DNA of 64,000 bases from Ferrimonas sediminicola. GTDB taxonomy: Bacteria; Pseudomonadota; Gammaproteobacteria; Enterobacterales; Shewanellaceae. Shown one piece after another: positions 51,474 to 60,089 of the stretch. The stretch lies in the NCBI RefSeq assembly GCF_005116715.1, contig NZ_SWCI01000002.1, forward strand, positions 105,120 through 169,119. The letters are read 5' to 3'. Made by a program: the position numbers and the translations under genes. The notes beneath the pieces were generated by a model. The model had not been told where the DNA came from. It ran no database searches and saw only the letters and a list, made by a program, of their open reading frames with translations. Position 1 is the stretch's first letter, and each line of letters starts with the position of its first letter.

Positions 51474-51914
51474 ATGCACCAAAGCCCTCAACAAAAGCAG
51501 GTCCAGGACTCCAACCTGAAGCGGACGCGCGTGTGGCGCTCGCTCCAACAGGGGTGGCGTCATTGGGTTCCGGAAGGGGGAAGGGTGGTGATGTGGACGC
51601 CCGATGAAGAGCTGGAGAGCGGCCTGGTCCAGTTGGGCTACGATGTGGTGGCCGCCGGTGAAACCGGCGAAGGTCCGCTAAATGGCGTGCTGTTTCGCGA
51701 TCTGGCCCCGCTGGCGATCCTGGCCCTGCCCGGAATCGACGCACTGTTGTCCCGGTTGCGCCCCGATGGCGTGTTGATCCAGATATGCCAGCAGGGCGGC
51801 AAGGGCTGCGCCGGTCAGAGCATTGTGTCCGGATTCAAGGCCGGCTGGTCCCTGAAGGCCCGTTACGAAGGCGCCGAAGCCGACCGGGGGGTCACCCTGG
51901 TCTGGAAACCCTAA
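51474..51914 (+). CDS. Hypothetical protein, Rossmann-like, 146 aa
   Basis: The ATG has GGAGG 5 bases upstream. After a basic N-terminus (residues 1-30) come alternating strands and helices (GGRVVMWTPDEELESGLVQLGYDVVAAG, then AILALPGIDALLSRLRPDGVLIQIC), reminiscent of a reduced methyltransferase-like fold, but the SAM GxGxG loop is missing. No family recognised. It runs in the same direction as the phosphatase gene, 70 bases apart. Confidence 0.6.
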   Translation: MHQSPQQKQVQDSNLKRTRVWRSLQQGWRHWVPEGGRVVMWTPDEELESGLVQLGYDVVAAGETGEGPLNGVLFRDLAPLAILALPGIDALLSRLRPDGVLIQICQQGGKGCAGQSIVSGFKAGWSLKARYEGAEADRGVTLVWKP

Positions 51915-51984
51915 GTCCCTCCCTGGCATTCGACCGCCAAACCGGGCATGATCCCTGGTTCGAGTACCAGAGGATATTCCCATT

Positions 51985-53274
51985 ATGCTGAAAACCATGG
52001 CATTTGGTGCCGCTATGCTGGCCACCTCCCTCCAGGCTGCCCAGGCACCAAAGAACGTCATTCTCTTTATCGGTGACGGTATGGGCCCGGCCTACACCAC
52101 AGCGTTCCGCTACTATCAGGCCGACAGCCAGGTGGACCGGGTGAGTGACACCGTGTTTGATCGGCTGATGACCGGCAGCGCCAGCACCTTTCCCCATGAC
52201 GATACCGTGGTGACCGACTCCGCTGCCGCGGCCACCGCCCTGGCGACCGGAACCAAGAGCTACAATGGCGCCGTCGGCGTCGACGCCGAAAAACAGCCCC
52301 TGGACAGCATGCTGGTTCGCGCCAAGTCGCTGGGCTGGCACACCGGGGTGATCGCCACCTCTCAAGTGACCCATGCGACTCCGGCCAGTTTCGTTGCCCA
52401 TGCCCACTCGCGCAGGGATTATCAGGTGATTGCCGAACAGTTCTACAGCCGCCGGTTGAAGCCGGACCAGCCGCTGGTGGACCTGATCCTCGGCGGTGGC
52501 CAGAGCTACTTCCCGATGGAGACCGACCAGTTGGGGGACAGGATGGTTCGCTGGGGCTATCAGTACCAGGATAAGCTGGAGGGGCTGGACAAGCTGACTC
52601 GGTTGCCGGTTCTGGGGCTGTTCGCGCCCAAGGGGTTCCCCTATGCCATCGACAGTGATCAGCCCAAGCGGTTGAGCCTGATGGTCGAGGCGGGGTTGCG
52701 GCTGCTTGGCGGCTCCGACACCCCGTTCTTCCTGATGGTGGAGGGCAGCCAGATCGACTGGTGTGGACATGGTAATGATATCGCCTGTGCCATGAGGGAG
52801 ATGGAGGATTTTGCCGAGGCGCTGGAGTTGGCGGAGCGGTTTGCTCGTGACCGGGGCGACACCCTGGTGGTGTTCACCGCCGATCACTCTACCGGCGGGC
52901 TGACACTGGGCGCCGCCGGCGAGTATCGCTGGGAGGCAGGTCCGGTCAAACAGGTCACCGCGTCTCTGCCGGTGTTGACCCAAGCCCTGCTGAACCAGCC
53001 GGCCGAGGCGATGACGACCATCCTCGAGCAGCATGTGGCGTTCAACTTCACCCCCGAAGAGGTGCAGCGGCTGGCGTCGGTTTCCGCTGAGGAGTCCAGG
53101 CTTTATACCGAGTTAATGGAGATGATCAGCGCCCGCAGCTTCAGCGGCTGGACTACCACAGGCCACGATGCCATCGATGTCCCCCTGGGCGCGATTGGGC
53201 CTGGCGCCGAAAAGTTTGTCGGCCATCTGGATAACACCGAGATCTCCAACACCCTGCAGCAGATGATCCGGTAA
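51985..53274 (+). CDS. Alkaline phosphatase
   Basis: A 429-residue secreted enzyme. A signal peptide (MLKTMAFGAAMLATSLQAAQA) is followed by the metal motif NVILFIGDGMGPAY (Asp at about 31), the active-site Ser in VVTDSAAAATALATGTKSYNGAVG (about 75-98), HTGVIATSQVTHATPASFVAHAHSR with zinc/magnesium His, and EGSQIDWCGHGND plus FTADHSTGG as later metal sites. It hydrolyses phosphate monoesters in the periplasm. It has the shorter form common in marine bacteria, compared with about 470 in E. coli PhoA. No PHO box was found with confidence. A terminator follows. Confidence 0.92.
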   Translation: MLKTMAFGAAMLATSLQAAQAPKNVILFIGDGMGPAYTTAFRYYQADSQVDRVSDTVFDRLMTGSASTFPHDDTVVTDSAAAATALATGTKSYNGAVGVDAEKQPLDSMLVRAKSLGWHTGVIATSQVTHATPASFVAHAHSRRDYQVIAEQFYSRRLKPDQPLVDLILGGGQSYFPMETDQLGDRMVRWGYQYQDKLEGLDKLTRLPVLGLFAPKGFPYAIDSDQPKRLSLMVEAGLRLLGGSDTPFFLMVEGSQIDWCGHGNDIACAMREMEDFAEALELAERFARDRGDTLVVFTADHSTGGLTLGAAGEYRWEAGPVKQVTASLPVLTQALLNQPAEAMTTILEQHVAFNFTPEEVQRLASVSAEESRLYTELMEMISARSFSGWTTTGHDAIDVPLGAIGPGAEKFVGHLDNTEISNTLQQMIR

Positions 53275-53293
53275 CCGGCCCGCCCGTAGCGAC

Positions 53294-53320
53294 CAAGCCC
53301 GCCCTTCGGCGGGCTTTTCT
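53294..53320 (+). terminator. Terminator of the alkaline phosphatase gene
   Basis: AAGCCCGCC-CTTC-GGCGGGCTTTT hairpin with a T tract, 20 bases past the stop codon. Confidence 0.88.
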
Positions 53321-53455
53321 GTGGACGCCTGCGAGTCGCTCCCGCGAATCGGCTCGGAGCAGTTTCAGGACGTTGTGCACCGGCCTGAGTGGAAATGGAG
53401 TGAAATTGGAGAATAGGGTGTTAGGTTATAAGAGATTTTTTCAAGGGAGAGCGGC

Positions 53456-55419
53456 ATGGACGGCAAGCAATGGGTATGTGGGATGGCGGCGGCCTTGCTG
53501 CTGGTGGGCTGCGGTGGAGAACGACCGTCGACGGAATCGGGCGAGGCCAGTGAGTATACCCGGGCCCATAACCGACGGGTGGCCCAGTCCCTGCCACTGG
53601 AGAGCCGCCAGGCGTTTGACGATGCCGAACGCGGCCTGATCGCCGCCCCGGAATCGCTGACGGTCACGGATGACGAGGGCGGGGTAATCTGGTCGTTGCC
53701 GCCCTACGCCTTCCTGGCCGGGACGGCTCCTGACACCGCCAACCCCAGCCTGTGGCGCCAAGCCCAGCTTAACAACCGGGTGGGGTTGTTCGAGGTGATC
53801 CCGGGGATCTACCAGCTCCGCGGCTTCGATCTGGCCAACATGACCCTGATCCGCGGCAGCAGGGGCTGGATAGTGGTGGACCCGCTGACCAGCCAGGAGA
53901 CCGCCGCCGCTGCCCTGGCGTTCGCTTTCCAACACCTGGAGGCGCTGCCCATCACCACCCTTATCTACACCCACAGCCATGTGGACCACTTCGGCGGTGC
54001 CGAGGCGGTGCGGCGCTATGCCGATGAGGCGCTGACCATAGTGGCGCCGGTCGGCTTTATGAAGGAGGCCACTAGCGAGAACATTCTGGCGGGAACCGCC
54101 ATGGTACGCCGCGCCGGCTACCAGTATGGACGCAACCTGGCCATCTCCCCCAAGGGCCATCTGGACCTGGGGCTGGGCAAATCGGTGGCCTTTGGCAGCG
54201 TTGGCCTGGTGCCGCCCAACCTGGAGGTGGCCCACACCGGGGAGCGCCACACCCTGGATGGTGTGGCGTTTGAGTTTCAGCTGGTGTCGGGCTCGGAGGC
54301 TCCGGCCGAGTTCACCTTCTACCTGCCCGATTTCAACGCCTTCTGCGGCGCCGAGATGGTGTCGCAGACCATGCACAACCTCTACACCCTTCGGGGGCCA
54401 AGGTGCGGGACGCCCTGGGGTGGAGCCGTTACATCGATGAGGCGGCTCAGCGTTTCCAGGAGGCCGAGGTCTATTTCGGCAGCCATCACTGGCCGGTGTG
54501 GGGCCGCGACCGGGTCGGACATTTCCTCAGCAGCCAGGGTGACCTGTATAAGTTTATTCACGATCAGACCCTGAGGCTGGCCAATCAGGGGGCCACCCCG
54601 GGAGAGATCGCCGACCGGCTGCAACTGCCAGCCCCTCTGCGGACGGAGTTCTCCGCCAGGGGGTACTACGGCACCCTCAAGCACAACAGCCGTGCCGTCT
54701 ACCAGTTCTACTTCGGCTGGTATGACGGCAACCCCGCCCACCTGGACCCGCTGCCCCGGGCCGCAGCCGCTCGCCGCTACGTGGAGCTGGCTGGCGGCGC
54801 CGAGGCCATGCGGTTGAAGGCGGCGGCGGCGCTGGATCTCGGTGAATACCGCTGGGCGGCGGAGCTGCTTAACCACCTGGTGTTCTTCGATCCCAGTGAC
54901 CGCCAGGCCAGGGAGATGCTGGCCGGAGCCTATGAACAGATGGGCTACCAGGCGGAGTCCGGTACCTGGCGCGACTCCTACCTAAGCGGCGCCAAAGAGC
55001 TGAGAGAGGGCGTGACCGAAGGGCTCAGCATGGAGAAAAATATGGTCGGGGTGCTCTATCATACTGGCACCGGCCACTTCCTGGACGCACTGGCTACCAG
55101 GCTGGACTATGACGCCGCCGGCAGCAGCCATCATCAGCTGCTGCTGGAGATCCTGGACGACAACCAGCGCTTCCTGGTCGAGATCAGAAACGGCGTGATG
55201 CGCTACCGCACGGTGGCCGAGCCCGAGCCCAGTCCCGAGTCGGTGCCCTACCTGGGACTGAGCCGTAAGCTGTTTATCCAGCTGGCTTTACGCCAGGTGG
55301 CCCTAGGCGACCTGGTGTCCGGCGATAACCTTAGGGTGGAGGGCAGCATGGTGGATCTGGTGGCCTTCTTCCGTCTGTTTGAACCGTCGAATGGTGACTT
55401 TGCCATCGTCGAACCCTGA
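53456..55419 (+). pseudogene. Linear alkylsulfatase (YjcS/SdsA-like) with a frameshift
   Basis: Two overlapping frames together encode about 654 residues, the length of class III alkylsulfatases. The first frame has a lipobox (AALLLVGCGGE), a metallo-beta-lactamase-like zinc motif THSHVDHFGGAEAV and GSEAPAEFTFYLPDFNAFCGAEM. It leaves frame near 54397. The second frame resumes as VRDALGWSRYIDEAA...YFGSHHWPVWG, then the dimerisation and SCP2-like C-terminal domains. The break coincides with a run of five G (54393-54397): one extra G would restore the frame. It is either a genuine loss-of-function mutation or a homopolymer sequencing error. The intact enzyme would release sulfate from alkyl sulfates in the periplasm. 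Confidence 0.85.
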
Positions 55420-55575
55420 TTTCTTTATCTTGGTAACCGGTGGCGCAGCGAATGTGGCTCGGCGCCGCTGTGGCGTCGGGTCCCCCTTTGTGTCAAACCT
55501 TGGAAATCGTGCCGGTTTCAGGAACCTCGGGAGTAAGACGCCCTCTAACGGGTGAGTGTTTAAGGGAAGGTATTG

Positions 55576-56004
55576 ATGAACTGGCTGAAACGCTGTTGTT
55601 ACTGGGCGGCTCTGGGACTGTTTTTGTATCCGTTGATTGCCCATCTGTTCGAACTGCCTTTGGCGTTTCAGGTGTATGACGAGGCGGGCCGTTATCACGG
55701 TGCCAGCAATGAACTCCGACATTTTGTCCTGGCAAATAACTGGTTGCCATCATGCTGGCTGGCGTCGGGGTTTCTGCTGATCGCTGCGGGGGTGGACAGG
55801 CGCGGCCAGGCGGTGGCGATCGGTGCCGGGTTGTTGCTGCTGTTTCCCCTGGTGCACTATGGCGTGGCAAAACTCAGCGCCGAACTGCTAGGTGCCTGCG
55901 GCGACTGCCGTTTCTTCGGCACGGTGGAGTTGGTGGTCGACGCCATCATCGTTACCCTGGGCACCCTGATTCTGCTGCTCTGGCGGCGCTCCCGCCCGGC
56001 CTGA
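55576..56004 (+). CDS. Four-helix membrane protein, 142 aa
   Basis: Starts at ATG 55576 with GGGAAGG 7 bases upstream. Hydrophobic helices lie at about 5-24, 55-72, 78-95 and 117-136. A pair of cysteines (GACGDCRFFG, about 107-116) sits in a loop before the last helix. I recognise no family. It precedes an MBL-fold hydrolase gene by 75 bases, same direction. Confidence 0.65.
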   Translation: MNWLKRCCYWAALGLFLYPLIAHLFELPLAFQVYDEAGRYHGASNELRHFVLANNWLPSCWLASGFLLIAAGVDRRGQAVAIGAGLLLLFPLVHYGVAKLSAELLGACGDCRFFGTVELVVDAIIVTLGTLILLLWRRSRPA

Positions 56005-56078
56005 CACTCCTTGTGTGATCGGGGTCACTCTGCTAGCTTGAAGCTTTCCGCAAACGCGACTGCCAGCAGGGGGGTGGG

Positions 56079-56894
56079 ATGCCGATCAGGGAGAGGATGG
56101 CCCACGAAGGGGTCGAAGGAGTCCGTGTCGGCCGCTTCAACCAGGGGATCAACACCACCTTCATTCTGTACCGGATCGGCGCCACCCAAGTGGACACCGG
56201 GCCTCCCAACCAGTGGTCAACCATCCGCCGGCTCCTCGACGCCCAGCCCCCCACCAGACTGCTGCTGACCCACCACCATGAAGACCACGCAGGTAATGCC
56301 GCCCGCATCGCCGATCGTTACCGGCTGATGCCGTTCGCCCCGGAGACCGGTCGTACCAAGCTGGCCCGCGGTTATCGAATTCCTCCCATTCAACGGCTGA
56401 TCTGGGGCAGCCCCCAGCCGGTCGAGACCCTGCCACTGCCGGAGCGCATTCCGATGCCGGAGGGAGGCGCGCTGCAGCCGGTGCATACCCCGGGGCACGC
56501 CAAGGATCTCACCTGCTTTTACTGGCCGGAGCGGGGCTACCTGTTTTCCGGCGATCTCTACCTGTCCAAATCGATACGTTACCTGCGTGCCGATGAGGAT
56601 CTGCTGCAACTGATGCAGAGCATCAAAAAGGTGCTGGCCCTGGATTTCGACGTGTTGTTTTGTCCCCACCGCGGCATTGTGCCGCAGGGGCAGCTGGCGC
56701 TGCAGGAGAAGCTGGATAACCTCAAACACCTGTGCCTGCAGGCGTCTGTCCTGCACCGGGACGGGGTCGGGACTCAGGAGATCGTCAACCGGCTGCTGGG
56801 GCCGGAGGACTGGTTGTCCAAGCTCAGTGGCTACAACATCAGCAAGGGAAACCTGATCCGCCAGGCGGTGGAGATAGCGCCGGAGCGGATCTAG
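56079..56894 (+). CDS. MBL-fold metallo-hydrolase
   Basis: A 271-residue protein. The zinc motif is LLLTHHHEDHAGNAARIADRY (H-x-H-x-D-H, about 66-86). TPGHAKDLTCFYWPERGYLFSGDLYL provides the third His and bridging Asp, and FCPHRG the last His. A C-terminal helical extension (about 200-271) binds substrate in related glyoxalase II-like and LACTB2-like proteins. Substrate unknown. Cytosolic, no signal peptide. It converges on nrdG. Confidence 0.85.
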   Translation: MPIRERMAHEGVEGVRVGRFNQGINTTFILYRIGATQVDTGPPNQWSTIRRLLDAQPPTRLLLTHHHEDHAGNAARIADRYRLMPFAPETGRTKLARGYRIPPIQRLIWGSPQPVETLPLPERIPMPEGGALQPVHTPGHAKDLTCFYWPERGYLFSGDLYLSKSIRYLRADEDLLQLMQSIKKVLALDFDVLFCPHRGIVPQGQLALQEKLDNLKHLCLQASVLHRDGVGTQEIVNRLLGPEDWLSKLSGYNISKGNLIRQAVEIAPERI

Positions 56895-56917
56895 CGGGGG
56901 GCCGACTGGCCCCTGCA

Positions 56918-57412
56918 TCATGGTGCGGAGACGGTGTCCCTGGCGCGCTGTGACAAGCGGTGTACCACCTGGTTGCTGCTGCCTCGCCACAGCAGAGAGG
57001 GGTCTGCCAACGCCTGTTCGAAGCGGCCATCAATCAGTACATCCAGGTAGGGCAGTAGCGCCTGCTGGGCCTCATCCAGCTCCTCGAGGCGATAGCCGCT
57101 CCAGCACCAGATATCCTTGTCCGGGCAGCTCTGCTTCACCCGTTTGACTAGGGCGAGGATCGCCCCGACGTTGGCCGGATGCAGGGGATCCCCCCCGGAC
57201 AGACTCAGTCCGCGGCGCTTGATGCGGGTGTCGCTGAGATCCTGAATGATCCTGTCGGCAAGCTCGTCGGTAAAGGGGTGACCAGAGTCGAGTCTCTGGG
57301 TGCTCTGGTTGTAGCAGCCCTTACACTGGTGGACGCAGCCCGAGACAAACAGGGTGCAGCGGGTGCCCAATCCATTGACCACATCCACCGGGTAGTATTT
57401 GTGGTAGTTCAT
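56918..57412 (-). CDS. nrdG: Anaerobic ribonucleotide reductase-activating protein
   Basis: A 164-residue radical SAM enzyme from ATG 57412 (GGAGACATCA upstream). The [4Fe-4S] motif is GCVHQCKGCYNQST (C-x3-C-x2-C, about 26-33), followed by GLSLSGGDPLHPANV (SAM-binding GGxP-type, about 73). It generates the glycyl radical on NrdD. Length matches E. coli NrdG (154). It is separated from nrdD by 61 bases that contain an intrinsic-terminator-like hairpin. Confidence 0.95.
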   Translation of the reverse strand: MNYHKYYPVDVVNGLGTRCTLFVSGCVHQCKGCYNQSTQRLDSGHPFTDELADRIIQDLSDTRIKRRGLSLSGGDPLHPANVGAILALVKRVKQSCPDKDIWCWSGYRLEELDEAQQALLPYLDVLIDGRFEQALADPSLLWRGSSNQVVHRLSQRARDTVSAP

Positions 57413-57429
57413 TGATGTCTCCTTCATCA

Positions 57430-57458
57430 AAAAGGGCAGGGACACGCCCTGCCCATCT
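57430..57458 (-). terminator. Hairpin terminator/attenuator between nrdD and nrdG
   Basis: GGGCAGGG / CCCTGCCC perfect 8-bp stem (57434-57441, 57447-57454) followed on the minus strand by TTTTTG. It lies 16-44 bases after the nrdD stop and just ahead of nrdG's ribosome binding site, so it may lower nrdG expression relative to nrdD. Confidence 0.75.
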
Positions 57459-57473
57459 TTGTGACGCATCAGG

Positions 57474-59591
57474 CTACAGGTGCTTGACCCTGCGCTTGAC
57501 CTCCTCCTGCTTACCCTCGTTGAAGGGGCGGGCGTCCGGGCTGCCCAGGTAGCCACAGACGCGTCGGGTCACGGACACCTTGGCAGGATCGTGGTTACCG
57601 CACTTGGGGCAGGTGAAGCCCTTGGAGGTACACTCAAACTCACCGGTATAGCCGCACTCATAACACTCGTCGATGGGGGTGTTGGTGCCATAGTAGGGGA
57701 CATGCTGGTAGGCGTAGTCCCACACATCCTCCAGCGCCTCGACATTCTTCTGCATGTTGGGGTACTCCCCGTAGCAGATGAAGCCGCCATTGGCGATCTT
57801 GGGGTAGGGCTTCTCGAAGTCGATCTTGTCGTAAGGGTTGACCGCCTTCTCCACATCCAGGTGGAAGCTGTTGGTGTAGTACCCCTTGTCGGTGACCCCC
57901 TCCACCACGCCGTACTGACGCTGGTCGATCTTGCAAAAGCGGGTGCACAGGTTTTCACTCGGGGTGGAGTAGAGGCTGAAACCGTAGCCGGTCTGGGCCT
58001 TCCAGGCATCGGTGGCGGCACGCAGGCGCTCGACAATGGTCAGCGCCTTGGCTCGCAGATCTTCGGAGTCGAACAGGTGCTCCTTGGTGCCATAGAGGGC
58101 GTTGACCGTCTCATGCAGGCCGATGTAGCCCAGGGAGATGGAGGCACGGCCGTTCTTGAAGATCTCGCTGATGTCGTCATCGGCCTTGAGGCGCACGCCG
58201 CAGGCACCCTCCATGTAGAGGATCGGGGCCACCCGGGCCTTAACCCCCTGGAGGCGCTCAATGCGGGTCATCAGCGCCTTCTTGGCCAGGGCCAGGCGCT
58301 CATCCAGCAGTTCGAAGAACAAGCCCTCGTTGCCCTTGGCTTCGATGGCGATGCGGGGCAGGTTCAGGCTGACCACACCCAGGTTGTTGCGCCCTTCGTG
58401 CACCAGCTGTCCCTCCTGCTCGTAGGCGGAGAGGAAACTGCGGCAGCCCATGGGGGTCTTGAAGGATCCGGTCACCTCGACCACCCGGTCGTAGTTGAGG
58501 ATATCCGGGTACATCCGCTTGGTGGAGCACTCCAGCGCCAGCTTCTTGATGTCGTAGTTGGCATCGCCCTCCTTGTGGTTCAGGCCATCACGGATGGCAA
58601 ACACCAGCTTGGGGAACACCGGGGTCTTGTGGTTCTTGCCCAGCCCCACCATGCGCACCTTGAGGATCGACTGCTGGATCAGGCGGCTCTGCCAGCTGGT
58701 GCCCAGGCCGAAGCCAAAGGTGACGAACGGCGTCTGACCGTTGGCGGTGTGCAGGGTGTTGACTTCGTACTCCAGGCTCTGGAAGGCGTCGTAGCACTCC
58801 TTCTCGGTACGGGCCATGGCGTAGGCCTCGACGTCGGACACCTGCCACTCCTGGCCCACCTTCAGGTGCTTCTCGTAGCTTTGGGTAACGTAGGGTTCCA
58901 GCACCTCATCGATGCGGTTGATGGTGGTGCCGCCGTAGATGTGGCTGGCCACCTGGGCGATGATCTGGGCAGTCACCGCCGTGGCGGTGGAGATGGACTT
59001 GGGCACGTCAATCTCGGCGTTGCCCATCTTGAAGCCACCGGTCAGCATCCCCTCCAGATCGATCAGCATGCAGTTGAACATGGGGAAGAAGGGGGCGTAG
59101 TCCAGATCGTGGTAGTGAATGTCGCCCCTCTCATGGGCTTTGACCACGTCACGGGGCAGGATGTGGCGGGTGGCGTAGTGCTTGGCGACGATCCCCGCCA
59201 GCAGGTCGCGCTGGGTTGGGATCACCTTGGAATCCTTGTTGGCATTCTCATGCAGCAGCGCGGCGTTACTCTGATCCACCAGGCCACGGATCTCCCGGTT
59301 CAGCCGGCTGTTGGACTCGCGGGCAATGTCGCGATCGTGACGGTACTCGATGTAGGCACGGGCCACGGCCTTGTAGGGGCCGGACATCAGGTGGTTTTCC
59401 ACCATCTGCTGGATCTCATCGATGTTGACGTCATTAGACTCTGCCAGTTCGTGTTCAATGGTGTCGGCGAGTCGCTGGGCATAGTCATCATCCTTGACGT
59501 CGGCCGCCATTGCGGCACGCCCGATAGCGTCGCGAATCCTTGCGCTATCAAAGGGCACCTGGCAACCGTCTCTCTTAATCACAACTGGCAT
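57474..59591 (-). CDS. nrdD: Anaerobic ribonucleoside-triphosphate reductase
   Basis: A 705-residue class III reductase. An ATP-cone (about 1-90) is followed by the catalytic barrel (HYHDLDYAPFFPMFNCMLID, about 164). The C-terminal zinc site is CYECGYTGEFECTSKGFTCPKCG (four Cys pairs), and the glycyl radical site is RRVCGYLG (Gly680). It makes dNTPs from NTPs with formate as reductant in the absence of oxygen. Length is like that of E. coli NrdD (712). An FNR/EtrA box lies upstream. The gene is followed by nrdG. Confidence 0.97.
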   Translation of the reverse strand: MPVVIKRDGCQVPFDSARIRDAIGRAAMAADVKDDDYAQRLADTIEHELAESNDVNIDEIQQMVENHLMSGPYKAVARAYIEYRHDRDIARESNSRLNREIRGLVDQSNAALLHENANKDSKVIPTQRDLLAGIVAKHYATRHILPRDVVKAHERGDIHYHDLDYAPFFPMFNCMLIDLEGMLTGGFKMGNAEIDVPKSISTATAVTAQIIAQVASHIYGGTTINRIDEVLEPYVTQSYEKHLKVGQEWQVSDVEAYAMARTEKECYDAFQSLEYEVNTLHTANGQTPFVTFGFGLGTSWQSRLIQQSILKVRMVGLGKNHKTPVFPKLVFAIRDGLNHKEGDANYDIKKLALECSTKRMYPDILNYDRVVEVTGSFKTPMGCRSFLSAYEQEGQLVHEGRNNLGVVSLNLPRIAIEAKGNEGLFFELLDERLALAKKALMTRIERLQGVKARVAPILYMEGACGVRLKADDDISEIFKNGRASISLGYIGLHETVNALYGTKEHLFDSEDLRAKALTIVERLRAATDAWKAQTGYGFSLYSTPSENLCTRFCKIDQRQYGVVEGVTDKGYYTNSFHLDVEKAVNPYDKIDFEKPYPKIANGGFICYGEYPNMQKNVEALEDVWDYAYQHVPYYGTNTPIDECYECGYTGEFECTSKGFTCPKCGNHDPAKVSVTRRVCGYLGSPDARPFNEGKQEEVKRRVKHL

Positions 59592-59716
59592 GAGAAAAAT
59601 TCCTTAAGAATGTGGGGTTGGGCCTTGACAAGCACTACATCTTGTTGTCTTGCGTTAAATGTGGCCCATATATGGGATTTCGTCGCATATTAAGCGCCAT
59701 ATTTCGGTGGGATAAC

Positions 59717-59730
59717 TTGATCGCGATCAA
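59717..59730. promoter_or_regulatory. FNR/EtrA box upstream of nrdD
   Basis: TTGATCGCGATCAA, a perfect TTGAT-N4-ATCAA palindrome, 126 bases before the nrdD start codon. It fits anaerobic activation of nrdDG. A further palindrome CCCATATATGGG lies at 59672-59683 between it and the gene. Confidence 0.85.
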
Positions 59731-60037
59731 GAAGATCACTACCCAAAATTCGAACCAGGTTACTGTCTGGTGATTCATTGGTGTGGATCAAGTTTTGCTC
59801 TGGTTGCCAGCTTGTAAACGGCGCGTTGTGTGAGTGTGGGTCTGGGCAGGGAGTCGGCGGGAGTTGCTGCAAAAGTGATGAGGGGATCGGTGTGATCAAA
59901 TCACGGTTCTTAATAACCGGCCCTGTGGATGGTTTCGCAACTTGTGGACAACCGCTGCCACCCCTTGATTGCCCGGCACTATGGCTGTGGTTAGATCCAT
60001 GTTAACAAGTCGATCGCCCGCGGCGGGTTTTGATAAC

Positions 60038-60066
60038 AAAAAAAGGGAGCGTTTGCTCCCTTTTTG
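60038..60066 (-). terminator. Terminator of the M3 peptidase gene
   Basis: AAAAAAAGGGAGC-GTTT-GCTCCCTTTTT, strong stem with T runs on both strands. On the minus strand it lies about 25 bases past the peptidase stop. Confidence 0.88.
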
Positions 60067-60089
60067 CACAAGCGTCATCGACGATTTTG

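Noticed and set aside
57480..59693. A 737-residue open frame antisense to nrdD
   Set aside because: It mirrors the nrdD codons in a G+C-rich gene and has a Leu/Val/Gly/His-rich composition typical of antisense shadows. No ribosome binding site.
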